Below, one piece after another: positions 44,719-54,681 of a stretch of 64,000 bases of DNA. The stretch is from assembly GCF_032854445.1 (NCBI RefSeq), contig NC_088298.1, forward strand, positions 607,474 to 671,473, read 5' to 3'. The notes beneath the pieces are model-generated. The model ran no database searches. It saw only the letters and a program-made list of their open reading frames with translations, and was not told the origin of the DNA. This stretch comes from Liolophura sinensis (lineage: Eukaryota > Mollusca > Polyplacophora > Chitonida > Chitonidae). The translations under genes and the position numbers were made by a program. The number at the start of each line of letters is the position of its first letter. Position 1 is the first letter of the stretch.

Positions 44719-45538
44719 GTGGTTAATCTTACTAAAAATGAGTTGGGAGTATCTCGCAAACCACATGGGCCACAATAGTGGTGTGCACATAAATTTCTAC
44801 AGATTACAGGAATCGACCATTGAGCTGGCAAAAGTGAGCAGGATACTAATTACTGCAGAAGAAGGAAAAATGGGGTCATTTGCCGGAAAAAGCCTGGATG
44901 ATATTACTTTCAATGGTAATGTTACTGCGCAATCCTTTCTCTTGTTACCACAGATCGGCACTTTAATGGCGTTTTTATATCAGTTATATATGAAAACATA
45001 TTGCCCCACTGACTCAGACACTTCATGAAATATTTTATGGCAATTTGATTTAAAATACAATTGATGCCTACACCTCTGTGAAAGTGTTTTATGTGTGTTC
45101 AGTCAGCTAGAGTGCATCATTTTTACACGTGTGGGCACAATTAAAAGCTCCTGGTCAATGAGACTTGATGCACACGTCAGTGTGGGATTCTGATGATAGA
45201 TTAAATTTCGATAATCATATCCATGATAACTGAACGTTGACTTGCCTTTTAGCTTAAAGTCTTTTCAAGGGGTCGCCCCCGTACCGCAGACACAACAGAA
45301 GAACTTCGGCACTTAAACATTTTGCCACCAGCTGCAAAGCGGTGGTGGAAAAACATCGCAAGGAATTAGACAGCTCGAACATATCAATAATTGAGGCGGT
45401 AGAGTTCAAGTAACATTCTATGGATCGCAAAATGTGGTTAGGGGAGTACTTCGCATTTGAGCTTACAGAATGCAGCTCGTTTCCAAAACACTGATTCAGC
45501 AAGATGGGTAGAAAAATAAACTACATGTCCCCGGTGGT

Positions 45539-45830
45539 TTAATAGAATTCCCAAATCAATTCCTTCACTTTTGCGTGCACTACCCTATACTCTTGACACA
45601 GCCTAAGTGCGTTCGTCATAACGTTTGAGTAAAATATGAATGGTTTATACGCGTGGCTTCGGTGCAATAGTAGGACAGTATGGGCGTAGGCCAGCATCCA
45701 TTCCTTGGCCGTAAACAAGGCGATCTGCAATCGTTTCACATCAGCCCACAACTTACGATGCGTATCCACAGTGGAAACAGCAAGAGGATGAGTCACCCTA
45801 ATGCCACGGCTCAGACAGCAGGAAATTCTC
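45539..45830 (-). pseudogene. Unassigned minus-strand reading frame
   Basis: An 85-residue open frame (45796-45539) that also reads sensibly upstream to about 45830 (ISCCLSRGIRV). Composition is protein-like: VDTHRKLWADVKRLQIALFT, MLAYAHTVLLLHRSHAYKPF. It follows, on the same strand, the end of the recombinase gene. No family recognised; it could be a separate cargo gene of that element. Confidence 0.3.
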
Positions 45831-46458
45831 AGGGCCTATGTAAGTTCTGAAGATGTTTCTTTCAAGGATTTTATCAAGCGTTCAGTTTTAATGATTCTCT
45901 GATAGTACGTTTAGCCACGTATTACAAGCTGAGCAGGTTTATCTAGGGAAGATAAACATCCCTAAACTCCTGGGGAACTTTTCGCCTTTGGATCTATAAA
46001 GGTGCACCGAGGAGGTGACCTCTCCTTGAAAAACCGCTGTTTGCCGCGTATTTCGGAACGCACTCTATCCACTATTTGTTTTATTGTTTTACCTCGTAAA
46101 GCTTCTTTTATCCACACCTGTGACTTTAGTGCGGCCCCAACTTCCTTGGTGCTCATAGGTCTACTTTCCTCTAACCACGTCTTTGCGAGAGCAAACGTCG
46201 CGTTCAGCTCGCCTGTTGAAATTTTTTTTCTTTCTTCCTCAGAGAGTCAGACTTTGCGGCAGTCCGTATGGCTTTTGCAACACGACTAGCGCGAAGACCA
46301 TCGAGGGACTGCGCATAGTATTTCCCCGCGGTTTTCTCCGAATGAGACCTCGCCCGGGCAAGTTCTCCACGCATGTGCGGGTGCGTTCCCCACATTCTCG
46401 TTGCGACTGTTTTTCGAAACAAAGTCGCGGATAGCTTTTCCCCCAACAACCGCTTCGA

Positions 46459-46701
46459 TTTATTTATTTACTTGATTGGGGTTTTACGCCGTACTCAAGA
46501 ATATTTTACTTATACGGATGCGGCCAGCATTATGGTGGGAGGAAACCGGGCACAAACCGGGGGAAACCCACGACCATCCGCAGGTTGTTGCCAGACCTGC
46601 CCACGTACGGTCGGAGAGGAAGCCAGCATGAGTTGGACTTGAACTCACAGCGACCGCATTGATCGGAGACTCCTGGGTCATTACGCTGCGCTAGCGCGCC
46701 A
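46459..46701 (-). mobile_element. SINE with 11-bp target duplication
   Basis: On the plus strand it reads TTTATTTATTTACTTGATTG, GGGTTTTACGCCGTACTCAA and on to TTACGCTGCGCTAGCGCGCC; the minus strand gives a tRNA-like head and a tail of AAATAAATAAA. Flanks AACCGCTTCGA at 46448-46458 and 46702-46712 are a perfect 11-bp target duplication. It lies inside the recombinase gene between blocks 2 and 3. The most intact SINE here. Confidence 0.9.
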
Positions 46702-46903
46702 AACCGCTTCGAAGCGATTGTTTAAAAGCATGCACACTTTGGATTGTGAAAAAAGTCGGCCCGATGACAGTTTTACAAACAAGTTCTAATGATCCGTTTT
46801 GGGCCTTAACTTATCGCAATAAAACAAAAGTTCATCGTAGAAATGCCCCGGAATGGCGAGTGCAGCCGGCCCGTCATATCCCGTTTTATGTTCTAAATAT
46901 ACG

Positions 46904-48613
46904 CGTCAGGTCCGACATTCATATACCATTCGTAGTCCGTAAAGGGCGTTCCAAGTCGATAATCGCAAGATCCATTTCCAAAACAACGTTTAACACAAAC
47001 TCCCAAAGACAAAGGTATGTAAGAAATTATAGAAATAATAAATAAAACCGGTAACACACAAGAGAGAAGCGGTCATCCGTTTTCAATGATGCCGGGCAGA
47101 CAATGAATATTCCAGGCATTAATTCCATATCAAAGTTCAAATTCGTAGTCCGTGAATGATTTCCAGGTCAAATAACACTTAAACAAGTATCTCAGTCGCG
47201 CTTTAATTGCAACTATTCATAAAGGCATCATGCTGATGTAATGAGCATGGCTACCCTTACGGCCCCAGCCCCAGGTTAAGCGGTATTAGATACAGTTTGA
47301 AAATGACGAGCGTTAGAGACCCTAACCAATCAGATTGTGGTTCAAAAGTAACGGACGATTACGTCTTTCCCGTTAATATGTAAAGATCTCATGCTACAAG
47401 AGGCGCATTCTATGATGTTACACATGACAAAATAGACGGTTACACTGGGCAACCAGCGCCATCTATGTTGTTAAATACCATGTACGTGATAGATATGTAC
47501 GTAGGGATAACAGCGCCGTCTATGTGGTTGATCACAATGCAGATCGCCAGAGATTCTGAACGCTCTGTCCATACCTGCCAACGACAGTATTATACTCGTA
47601 AAATTTGAGAAACTTACAATGAAGGCGTTTGATGGAGTATCCTTGACTAGCAACTTGTGACGCAGATTAAAGTCATCACAATTAACGCAAGATCTGACAA
47701 ATGCTACAAGGCGAGATATATATACGCCATATGCAGGGCCCTTTGGTATATTGCTGTCCAGACAAGGATAATTTACAACATCAAAATTGAAATTATCCCT
47801 TTTGTCGTAAAGGCGGCGTAAAAGGAGACCTTGTTCGTCTTTGTACAAATATAGATCCAAATAAGATGTACCACCAGGACTATTTGTTGTCTCGTTTAAA
47901 TCCAGTGAAGGCGGGTAGATTTCCTTCACCGCTTCAGCAATATGGGGTTATTTAACGCCAGCAGATCATCAATATACCGCTTGGTAAATGAAAAGGATCG
48001 AGCTTTAAAGATATTACTTTTAAGTAATTTCTGCATATAGTCGTATTCATATGAAAACAGGTATAGGTCTGCCAAAAGAGGCGCACAATTGGTACCCACT
48101 GGAATACCTATGCACCGTTGGTAAATGGAATCTCCGAATTTCACACAGATGTTATTAATGAGAAATTCAAGTAATTCAATGAATAATGTAACATCCCATG
48201 ACTGGTAACCTTTATAAAGAGGAGACCTAAAGAAAGCCTTATTGATTCTGACCTTGATGTAACGGTGACCTATTTTAGTAAATACCGAGACAATTAACGA
48301 CGATATTCTTTCAATAAGATCTTTGAGGAATCGTAATACAGAGAGCAGAGAAATCCCATGTGGATACGTCTTTGTACGGGATATGCATTTGAGCATGAAG
48401 TTCTTCTGCAAAACGTTTGGAGTTGTTAAGGATCCACATGCAGTTGACACCTGTTTTTTTTTTGTTATGGCACAACAATACTTATTCCAAAATGACTTTA
48501 CTTCTTGTAACGCTCTCGTAAGTAGGGTTGACAAGAGTTTGGAGGTACAGCTTCTTGAACCCGCAATAAATCGAGCCTTGTATGGGGATTTATGCATTTT
48601 AGGAATCCAGTAA
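46904..48613 (-). mobile_element. Penelope-like element, copy B (5' truncated)
   Basis: Collinear with copy A from 20993 to about 22727, more than 90% identical by eye, with the same 3' end (GGACCTGACG). It breaks off at 48613 in the RT coding region, after which the recombinase block 1 begins. Contains RT frames 48613-47926 (GIPVGTNCAPLLADLYLFSY, RYIDDLLALNN) and 47929-47471, the latter retaining the C-terminus (YISRLVAFVRSCVNCDDFNL) that copy A has lost. The ORF start at 48669 is host recombinase sequence fused by chance. Confidence 0.85.
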
Positions 48614-49455
48614 AGGGTTATTAGGACTCCCTTCACACATTTGGTGCACTTCAGCTCGGCCACAGTCATATTGATGACTGCTCCAGTTCTTTGCCCGGTG
48701 TTAATTAAAAGGCGAATTCAAAAAATGTTGCCAGCACGTTTCTGTGTTATATGGCCGTCACCCCTGGCCGACTTCCCGGTATGACGTCCGCGAGAATGGC
48801 TTCCGTCGATTTTATTGTTTCACATCCATCGAGTTTCGTTACTTCTTCTGGTGTTAGTATAGCATCCTTCAGCATTCTTTCGCCTGTTCGATTTTTTCCG
48901 CAGAGACACGGTCCAAGCTCGTATGTTGGTTTCTAACGCGGAAGAATGTCCGCGACCGTCCATAAAATCCGGCCAACAGGACATGCTGCACAAGTAGCTT
49001 TTTATCGTTCCAATAGCGAGTTCTTCCCGATGAAGCTCATCGGCCCACCACGATTTCACGCGAGAACAGTCCAAAGAATCTTCGAGATCGCGTCCCGGGC
49101 TAATACCACTCCACACAGCAAGCACTTGCCGCACATGTTCATGAACCGTGGATTTTGTTTTCTCGCCGACGTCGAAATCTTCGAGCCATTGTTTGAAAGC
49201 CTCCAAGAGCTTTTCAGCAGTTGCATTTCTGTCGTTGTGCTTCGTCTCGACTGTTTCTGGAGCCGGCAAAACGGCATCATTCGTAATTGCTTGATCCGCA
49301 AAATGTTTTGCCAGTATCTCCTCATACTCTGGGCCGTTTAACCGATGGGTATTTTGAAGATGTTTGTCTACTCTTACAACAGATGCCTCGCAAAGAGGAC
49401 AATTCCAGTGTCTGTTGCTCCTCCCTCATCGTCTTCGTTCTTTATTAACAATCCT

Positions 49456-50379
49456 GTGTACCCGATTCATGTGGCGTGCGGCCTCAACAGTGGGGCGTCC
49501 GCACATCGAACACACTTTGCGAGGGGTGGTGTTGGGGGGAGTTTTGCTTGTTTGTTTGCGCACCGGGTGTTGGTGTTTGGTTTGTAACCAAATCGTCTGG
49601 GTCGTCGAGTTTCACAAACCATGTTTTAATTACAGCGGCGATGAAGAAAAATTCTGGCTTGGCATTTTTTTTTATACCAGAAGATAAAATCCGCGGGAGC
49701 TGAATGAGTTCCCAGCATTTAAAAAACACACGCATAAAAAGAACTGAAAGAACAACCTTTATCTCACACCATGAAACCCATAAACATACCATGTACCAAA
49801 TACCATGTGGTAAAATGACAACGTCATAAAGAGATAAAAGTTGTAAATTTCCATTTCATGTTGCAAAATGCCATGTTAATTGGTAGTTTAGCTTAGAAAA
49901 CTGTAAAACCCTGAAATAGAGTGCAAGTTTTCATTTGTCTGTAAACTAGAAAAGCAGACAGATTATCTGACACAAGTCGTAGATGCTACAAGAGTTATAG
50001 TGCAACACTAAATGTCAAAATCTTTTGATTTTGTTCAGGAAAAAAATCTACAAAAATTTTACACCGGCTAAAGTTTTGGTGAAAAAATATAATTGTTTAT
50101 GTTCTTTTAGTAATTAGAAGTTAGAAATCATATTACACTGCAAAACTTTCAGTGTACAGTTTTAAACATTTTGGTACCACTTAGCAGTGACATGTGTGTT
50201 AACAGTACACAGGTTATGTAGCCATATAACACTGCATGTATCTATGTACATGATCATACCATAATGAGTCCAGAGCAGCTGTATTATTTCTTTAATATGA
50301 GCATATGGTGGCTTAACTGTAATCTGCAAAATATATTTAACTCCCTTTGAGATTTAACAAAACTGTCACTCTATTTCAG
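49456..50379. other. Spacer with one dispersed repeat copy
   Basis: No gene seen. At 49780-49890 a short copy of the repeat found at 62430-64000 occurs (listed separately). The plus frames 49345-49703 have no motif. Confidence 0.4.
49780..49890. repeat. Solo copy of the 62.4-64 kb tandem repeat
   Basis: Shares ACAACGTCATAAA, AAGTTGTAAATT and CCATTTCATGTTGCAAAATGCCATGTTA with 62628-62699. The same unit is tandem there but single here, 13 kb away. Confidence 0.8.
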
Positions 50380-50700
50380 AAACCAGAGGATGTCAAGGAA
50401 CCCATTCTAGTTTACAACGGCAATTTGCTTGAGGATGCAGAGTTCAAAGTAATCACAGAGAATGAAGTTGTAGCCAAACCTCTGGACCTTGTACAGGGTT
50501 TTGAATGCTTGCTGGCCGCATACTACCTGTTCAACATTTCTTACTCCTCCTGCCCGGTAAATACGTTGACATTCATACAGAAGATTATGCTTAACCTCAC
50601 TGTTGATTCAACTACCCCAAAGAAAGTGTTGACCTTGCCGTGTAAGTTAAGCAAATGTTTTGTGACAGTTAAATTGGAAGAAAAACTCTACTGGGTTTAA
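50380..50700 (+). CDS. Terminal coding exon of an unidentified gene
   Basis: Starts after an acceptor (CTATTTCAG) at 50379 and ends with TAA at 50698-50700. About 106 residues: KPEDVKEPILVYNGNLLEDA, a middle with GFECLLAAYYLFNISY, and LTFIQKIMLNL near the end. I have seen this pattern at the end of uncharacterised invertebrate proteins often adjacent to zinc-finger or SAM domains; no function is known to me. No stop or frameshift. The upstream exon is not identified; it may belong to the gene ending near 45 kb or to another. Confidence 0.55.
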   Translation, partial: KPEDVKEPILVYNGNLLEDAEFKVITENEVVAKPLDLVQGFECLLAAYYLFNISYSSCPVNTLTFIQKIMLNLTVDSTTPKKVLTLPCKLSKCFVTVKLEEKLYWV

Positions 50701-50739
50701 CAAATTCATTCCACTATTAAGGTTACGAATGTACGTGGT

Positions 50740-51129
50740 CACTTTGTTGATGCACCAATGAAGTGGATGCTACAAAAGTTAGGACTGTATTTCCTAGAAG
50801 TGTAATTGTTTTAACAAACATGTCCACATTGTCGACATAATAATAACATACATTTAAGTTGATGTTAACCAAGTTGGGACTGAATTTTCTAGAACTCTTG
50901 TTATAAAAGGTTTAACGTTAAACTTGGTTCCTCGTCTGTATATTAACATTAAGTTGATGTCAAAGAAGTTGGGTTTGCATTTTAAGACCTCTTGGTATGA
51001 TATTTTTTAACACTGAGCATAAGTAACCTTGTCATATTCAACTGAAGTTGATGTCAAAGAAGTTAGAGTTGCACTATGTGAAACTTTGGTCATAAATGTT
51101 TAAACAAAGATGGTCCAGTTAGTGAGATA
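50740..51129. repeat. 95-bp tandem array, left part
   Basis: Units are anchored by AAGTTGATGTCAAAGAAGTT or variants at about 50760, 50856, 50951 and 51045, giving steps of 96, 95 and 94. The array is cut by the piggyBac at 51130 and resumes at 61455. Confidence 0.85.
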
Positions 51130-51459
51130 TTAACCCTTTCGTGGTGGCAGGCGAGAAAATGCGAAAATTAGATTAGCGTCAAGTGGTGTTCGTCTGCGCA
51201 CAAAAAGAACGCTTGCTCGCGATAAAAGCGAGCGCGATAAAGCAAGCACTTGTAATGTTGTTCAGAATTTGCTTGTGCCGCACAAAAAGCACGCTAGCTT
51301 TATCGCGCCTGCGATGTCAAGCGACGCTTGGAAAGCGTAAAGAATCAAAAGTTAATTCTTTATCGCGAGCAAGCGTGTTTTTGGTGCCCCCCACGTGTGT
51401 TGTCTACTCACGATCTGGCAAGTGCAGTGCGTGTTTTCTCCTCTGACAGTCCGACCAAA

Positions 51460-53764
51460 ATGGATGTGGAGTCTTTGATATCAGCCGTGTTTCGAAAACC
51501 TGCAATTTGGGACAAAAGAAGGAAAGACCACGCAAACCGCAACGTTGTGAATCGTGCTTGGAAAGAAATTAGGGAAGAGCTGAAACATGATGGTAAGAAT
51601 AACGTTATTGTATGTATTTATTCATGGCTGCTTTCATTTATTTGTGCTCCATTGCCTTCTATTCTGTAGTATAAGTCCCCCCCTCTCTCTTTCTCCTCTG
51701 TCTCTCTCTCCTCTCCCTTTTTTCCTTTCATGCCCAATATCTTTCTCATTATTTCCTTGGACCCTCTCGCTCTAGCCAACTCTACTATAAGCTCATTGTA
51801 ATTTACTAACAAAAGAAAATCGAAGACAGATCTACTTTTGTATTTACAAGAGTAGCGTCTGGTTAGTTTACAAAAGCTTTGGCCTAGATTGTTCTTTGAA
51901 GGTTACATTTTCTTGTTGATAGGCTATTGAATATATTGCAGAGGATATCTACTGAAGTATGCTTTAAAAACATACCTAACAGTTTTTGAATCATTACATG
52001 GCCTCCCAATACGGTCCCAAACTATGCCTTGCTTTTCAACCGAAACTTCGGTGAGGTTTTGCACCATGCCTTCTTTGTCTATTATAGTGTTATGCAGGAC
52101 ACAAACACATTTTACAATGCGATCGGCAATCAGCACGTCTGTCTCAATTTCTTTGTTTAGCAAACGCCATTTTGCTACCAAAATTCCAAACGCACATTCC
52201 ACGGTTTTTCTACATCTTGACGATCTCTTGTTGAAGCAGTCTTCATCAAGAGGGAGATTTGTTCCACTGTAGGGTTTCAAAACATGAGTCATTAGTGGGT
52301 ATGCCTCGTCAGCAATGAACACAAATGGGGCCACGACATTGGAGTTTGCCAGGGCTGTAGGCTCTGGTATATGCAGTTTTTCTTGTACAAGAGCACGATA
52401 AAGGCCCGAGGCTTGAAAAGTACCTCCATCGCTTTGTTTCCCGTGTCCGCCAACGTTGATTGTCAGAAATTTGTAATGAGCATCAACAACAGCCTGCAAC
52501 ACTATTGAGAAATATCTTTTCTAGTTATAAAACATGGATCCTGATTTGCTGGGACAACGGATTCGAACATGCTTTCCGTCTATCGCTCCTAAGCAGTTTG
52601 GGAAATTCCAAAGATTGTAAAAGTCATCAGAAGCCGATAGGAATGTTTCCCTGGTTGGAGAGGGCATATGCACTGGTTTCAGCTCATCCCATATAGCAGT
52701 AACAGTTTCAGACACAACGTGTGCTACAGTGGAGGCACCCACCGAGAAGTTGAAGGCAAGGGTCTTAAAAGACGGTTGCAAGAAATCTGAAAAAAAGACG
52801 TTCATCATATTAGTTGTGTCTCTGAAAGCGACTTTTGAATTGTGATATATATATTTGACTTGCTGGAATGGGGCAATCATTATGACTCAGTTTATGTGAA
52901 CTTTCATCATTGACAATAATATTGTATGCAAGCACTATATCATAAATAATAATGTGCTGTTAATTTTTTTTGTTTTCAGAAACTGCACTGACGAACAAAT
53001 GGAAGTCCCTGCGAGACTACTTTGCGACAGAATACAATAAAAGGTCTGTGCCAAGATCAGGAGACGCTGCAAGCAATCGTCCACAATCAAAGTGGCAGTT
53101 TTTCAATCAGCTTCTCTTTTTGAAAGATATTGTTGCGCCAAGAACTTCATTCGACTCCCTAGATCTGGATATCTTTGAAGGTAATCAACCAAGCCCGGGG
53201 ATTGCGGATGAGTCTGCAACAGAAGTATCCACCCAGGGCAGCAATGTGGAAAGTCAAGGACCGGACACATTTGACAATCCTACAGCCTTTGAAGCACCAG
53301 AGCCTGGGCCGTTCCAGGAGTTTTCTCCGGGGCCTCCGTCGAGTAAACGTACAAACACAAGAGCAGGACCCCCCAAAAAACGCAGTCGAGACAGCTCGGA
53401 CAGTTACAGGGAACTGATAGATATAGAAGAAAGAAAACTTCAATACTTAAGTCAAAAAAGAGAAAATGCCGAGCAAACAAATGATGCTGACTTCCAATTC
53501 CTCAAATCATTGTACCCATACATGAAAATGGTCCCTGAGCACCTGAAACTCTGCGTTCGCAATCGAATACAGTCAGTTCTGCAAGAGTTTGTATACCCAC
53601 CAACAGTACAACAACGTTTACAAAGTCAACCTCAAGATCTGGATGTACGATTGGGAGATAGCACATCGCCCGCATTGTCTTACCAAAGCTATAGCACAGG
53701 TTCAACACCTGATAGCATTGATTCCTACACCACTCAGCGAGATTCTCATCATTTCCAGTACTAA
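51460..53764 (+). CDS. MADF/BESS DNA-binding protein of Harbinger, 2 exons
   Basis: Exon 1 51460-51592 starts at ATG (MDVESLISAVFRKPAIWDKR) and ends GATG|GTAAGA; exon 2 52980-53764 begins after TTTTCAG and continues in frame. The N-terminal 90 residues are a MADF (Myb/SANT-like) domain: VNRAWKEIREEL, TNKWKSLRDYFATEYNK, SKWQFFNQLLFL. A Pro/Ser-rich linker with a basic KKRSRD patch (possible nuclear signal) follows, then a BESS motif: FLKSLYPYMKMVPEHLKLCV. In Harbinger elements this protein binds the ends and helps bring the transposase to the nucleus. No stop or frameshift seen, about 305 residues. The intron contains the transposase exon on the other strand. Confidence 0.85.
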
Positions 53765-54681
53765 TTGTTTTCATTATGATCGTTAAGACATCTATCAACG
53801 CCTGAACAAAAGATATTAAGCAGCGTTTTTGTTAATATGTTGTAATCTTTATGTTGGTTTATTTTTTCACCTGTTATCATTTCCAGGTACATTCATTTAG
53901 AGTGCTGAAGACAAAGAGCCATCAAATGATCCTTAATTTTGTTGTACTCAAATTGTATTTTACACAAGATACTTAATATGCCAGTTAGGCGTAAATGATT
54001 TTTTTTCTCTCGCAAGTGGAAAATCATTCTTATTCTTTACGAACAGTGATCTTTTTTAAACATCTATGTTGTTGATTTTATATAGTCATTCTATAACTAA
54101 GATAGTTTCTGAGTTTGTTGGCTGTTTTCTCTGTTTGTTTATTGTCTTTTGTGAGTAACAACCGTTTTAATCCTACTCTTCTCTCCTAAAATGTCCTCAC
54201 CATAAGTTTAAAACAAACAAGAGATTTACCTGTTGTAGTTCATAATGGAGATCAATAAACTGTATGATACACGTTTACACAGTCTTAGTTCATTGTGTAT
54301 GCATGAATATATATTTACAGTTATTACTTCATACTTATATATATAACTGTATATACACATACGTTTCAACTAAGGGTGACTGAGCGTAATAACTAGACGC
54401 TCCTCTGGCAGAATTGGTTGTTGGTGCCAGTTGCACCAGTTCTTTGTTATCTTTGGTTCAATTTTTTCTAAGATATACTTGAATGTCTCTTGGCTCATTC
54501 TCAAGTATGACTGGAAACGAGAAGGGCTCCTTTTAAGCAAAGGAAACAAGTCATGATATTCACCTTCCATTCGCCTCCTTTTATTTATCTCATGAACGCC
54601 CATTCTTTTGCGTTTTCCTAGGATAATTTTCGGCAAAACACTGTCTAGCAACAATAGTTCGTCTTCACTTGAATCCGCCAT
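51924..54681 (-). pseudogene. Harbinger DDE transposase, 2 exons, one in-frame stop
   Basis: Exon 1 54681-54381 (MADSSEDELLLLDSV... PILPEERLVITL), weak GT donor; exon 2 52786-51924 after TTTTTTCAG. The catalytic residues are visible: AIDGKHVRI (first Asp), INVGGHGKQSDGGTF (second Asp), and the Glu in RKTVECAFGILVAKWR. A TAG at 52521-52523 stands where the family has Tyr in FYNYKG-like context; the frame continues unchanged after it. A few bases are missing near 52775 (FLATG-type motif reads FLQP). HARBI1-like length, about 390 residues. ATG at 54681 is preferred over 54696, which precedes the usual MADSS start. Confidence 0.85.
53765..54360. other. Harbinger interior without gene
   Basis: 3' region of the MADF gene and intron of the transposase on the other strand. 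AT-rich, with a polyadenylation-like AATAAA at about 54254. Nothing else seen. Confidence 0.45.

Larger units (their letters stand above)
37540..45430 (+). pseudogene. Zinc-finger / tyrosine-recombinase-like gene, multi-exon, frameshifted
   Basis: Plus-strand exons with GT-AG borders: candidate small acidic exons at 37540-37611, 38317-38424, 38821-38925, 39558-39695 (DDSDFVPDSVDECSSDSSE), 40114-40171, 40563-40587 and 40782-40822; a large exon 41134-42065; exons 42229-42488 and 44719-44915; perhaps 45270-45420. The large exon has a CKFCLGVYSKKELWKHVGC zinc-finger-like motif. The last two have KVRVVLTKDMVG, then LANHMGHNSGVHINFYRL and the C-terminal FAGKSLDDI. I recall this order from bivalve and cnidarian proteins with a tyrosine-recombinase (phage-integrase-like) fold: HMGH...FYR corresponds to the His and Tyr end. 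Frameshifts at about 41262, 41630-41740, 42300 and 44740 indicate a decayed copy. The SET exons upstream may belong to it. Confidence 0.6.
45962..49455 (-). pseudogene. Crypton-like zinc-finger tyrosine recombinase, interrupted twice
   Basis: Minus strand, read in three blocks around insertions. Block 1 (about 49455-48614): a C2H2-type motif CPLCEASVVRVDKHLQNTH, an acidic linker, an N-terminal DNA-binding helical domain (KTKSTVHEHVRQVLAVWSG) and the first catalytic Arg region INTGQRTGAVINMTVAEL. Block 2 (about 46900-46720): LEHKTGYDGPAALAIPGHFY, the beta-hairpin Lys region. Block 3 (46449-45962): LFRKTVATRMW (second Arg), RSHSEKTAGKYYAQSLDGLR with the Tyr nucleophile pair, and a Lys-rich tail. 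Cryptons use such a recombinase to move by circular intermediates. About 500 residues once complete. Frameshifts at several points add to the two insertions. Confidence 0.65.

Noticed and set aside
46002-46434. Plus-strand frames across the recombinase end
   Set aside because: The minus strand carries the conserved recombinase motifs; these are shadows.
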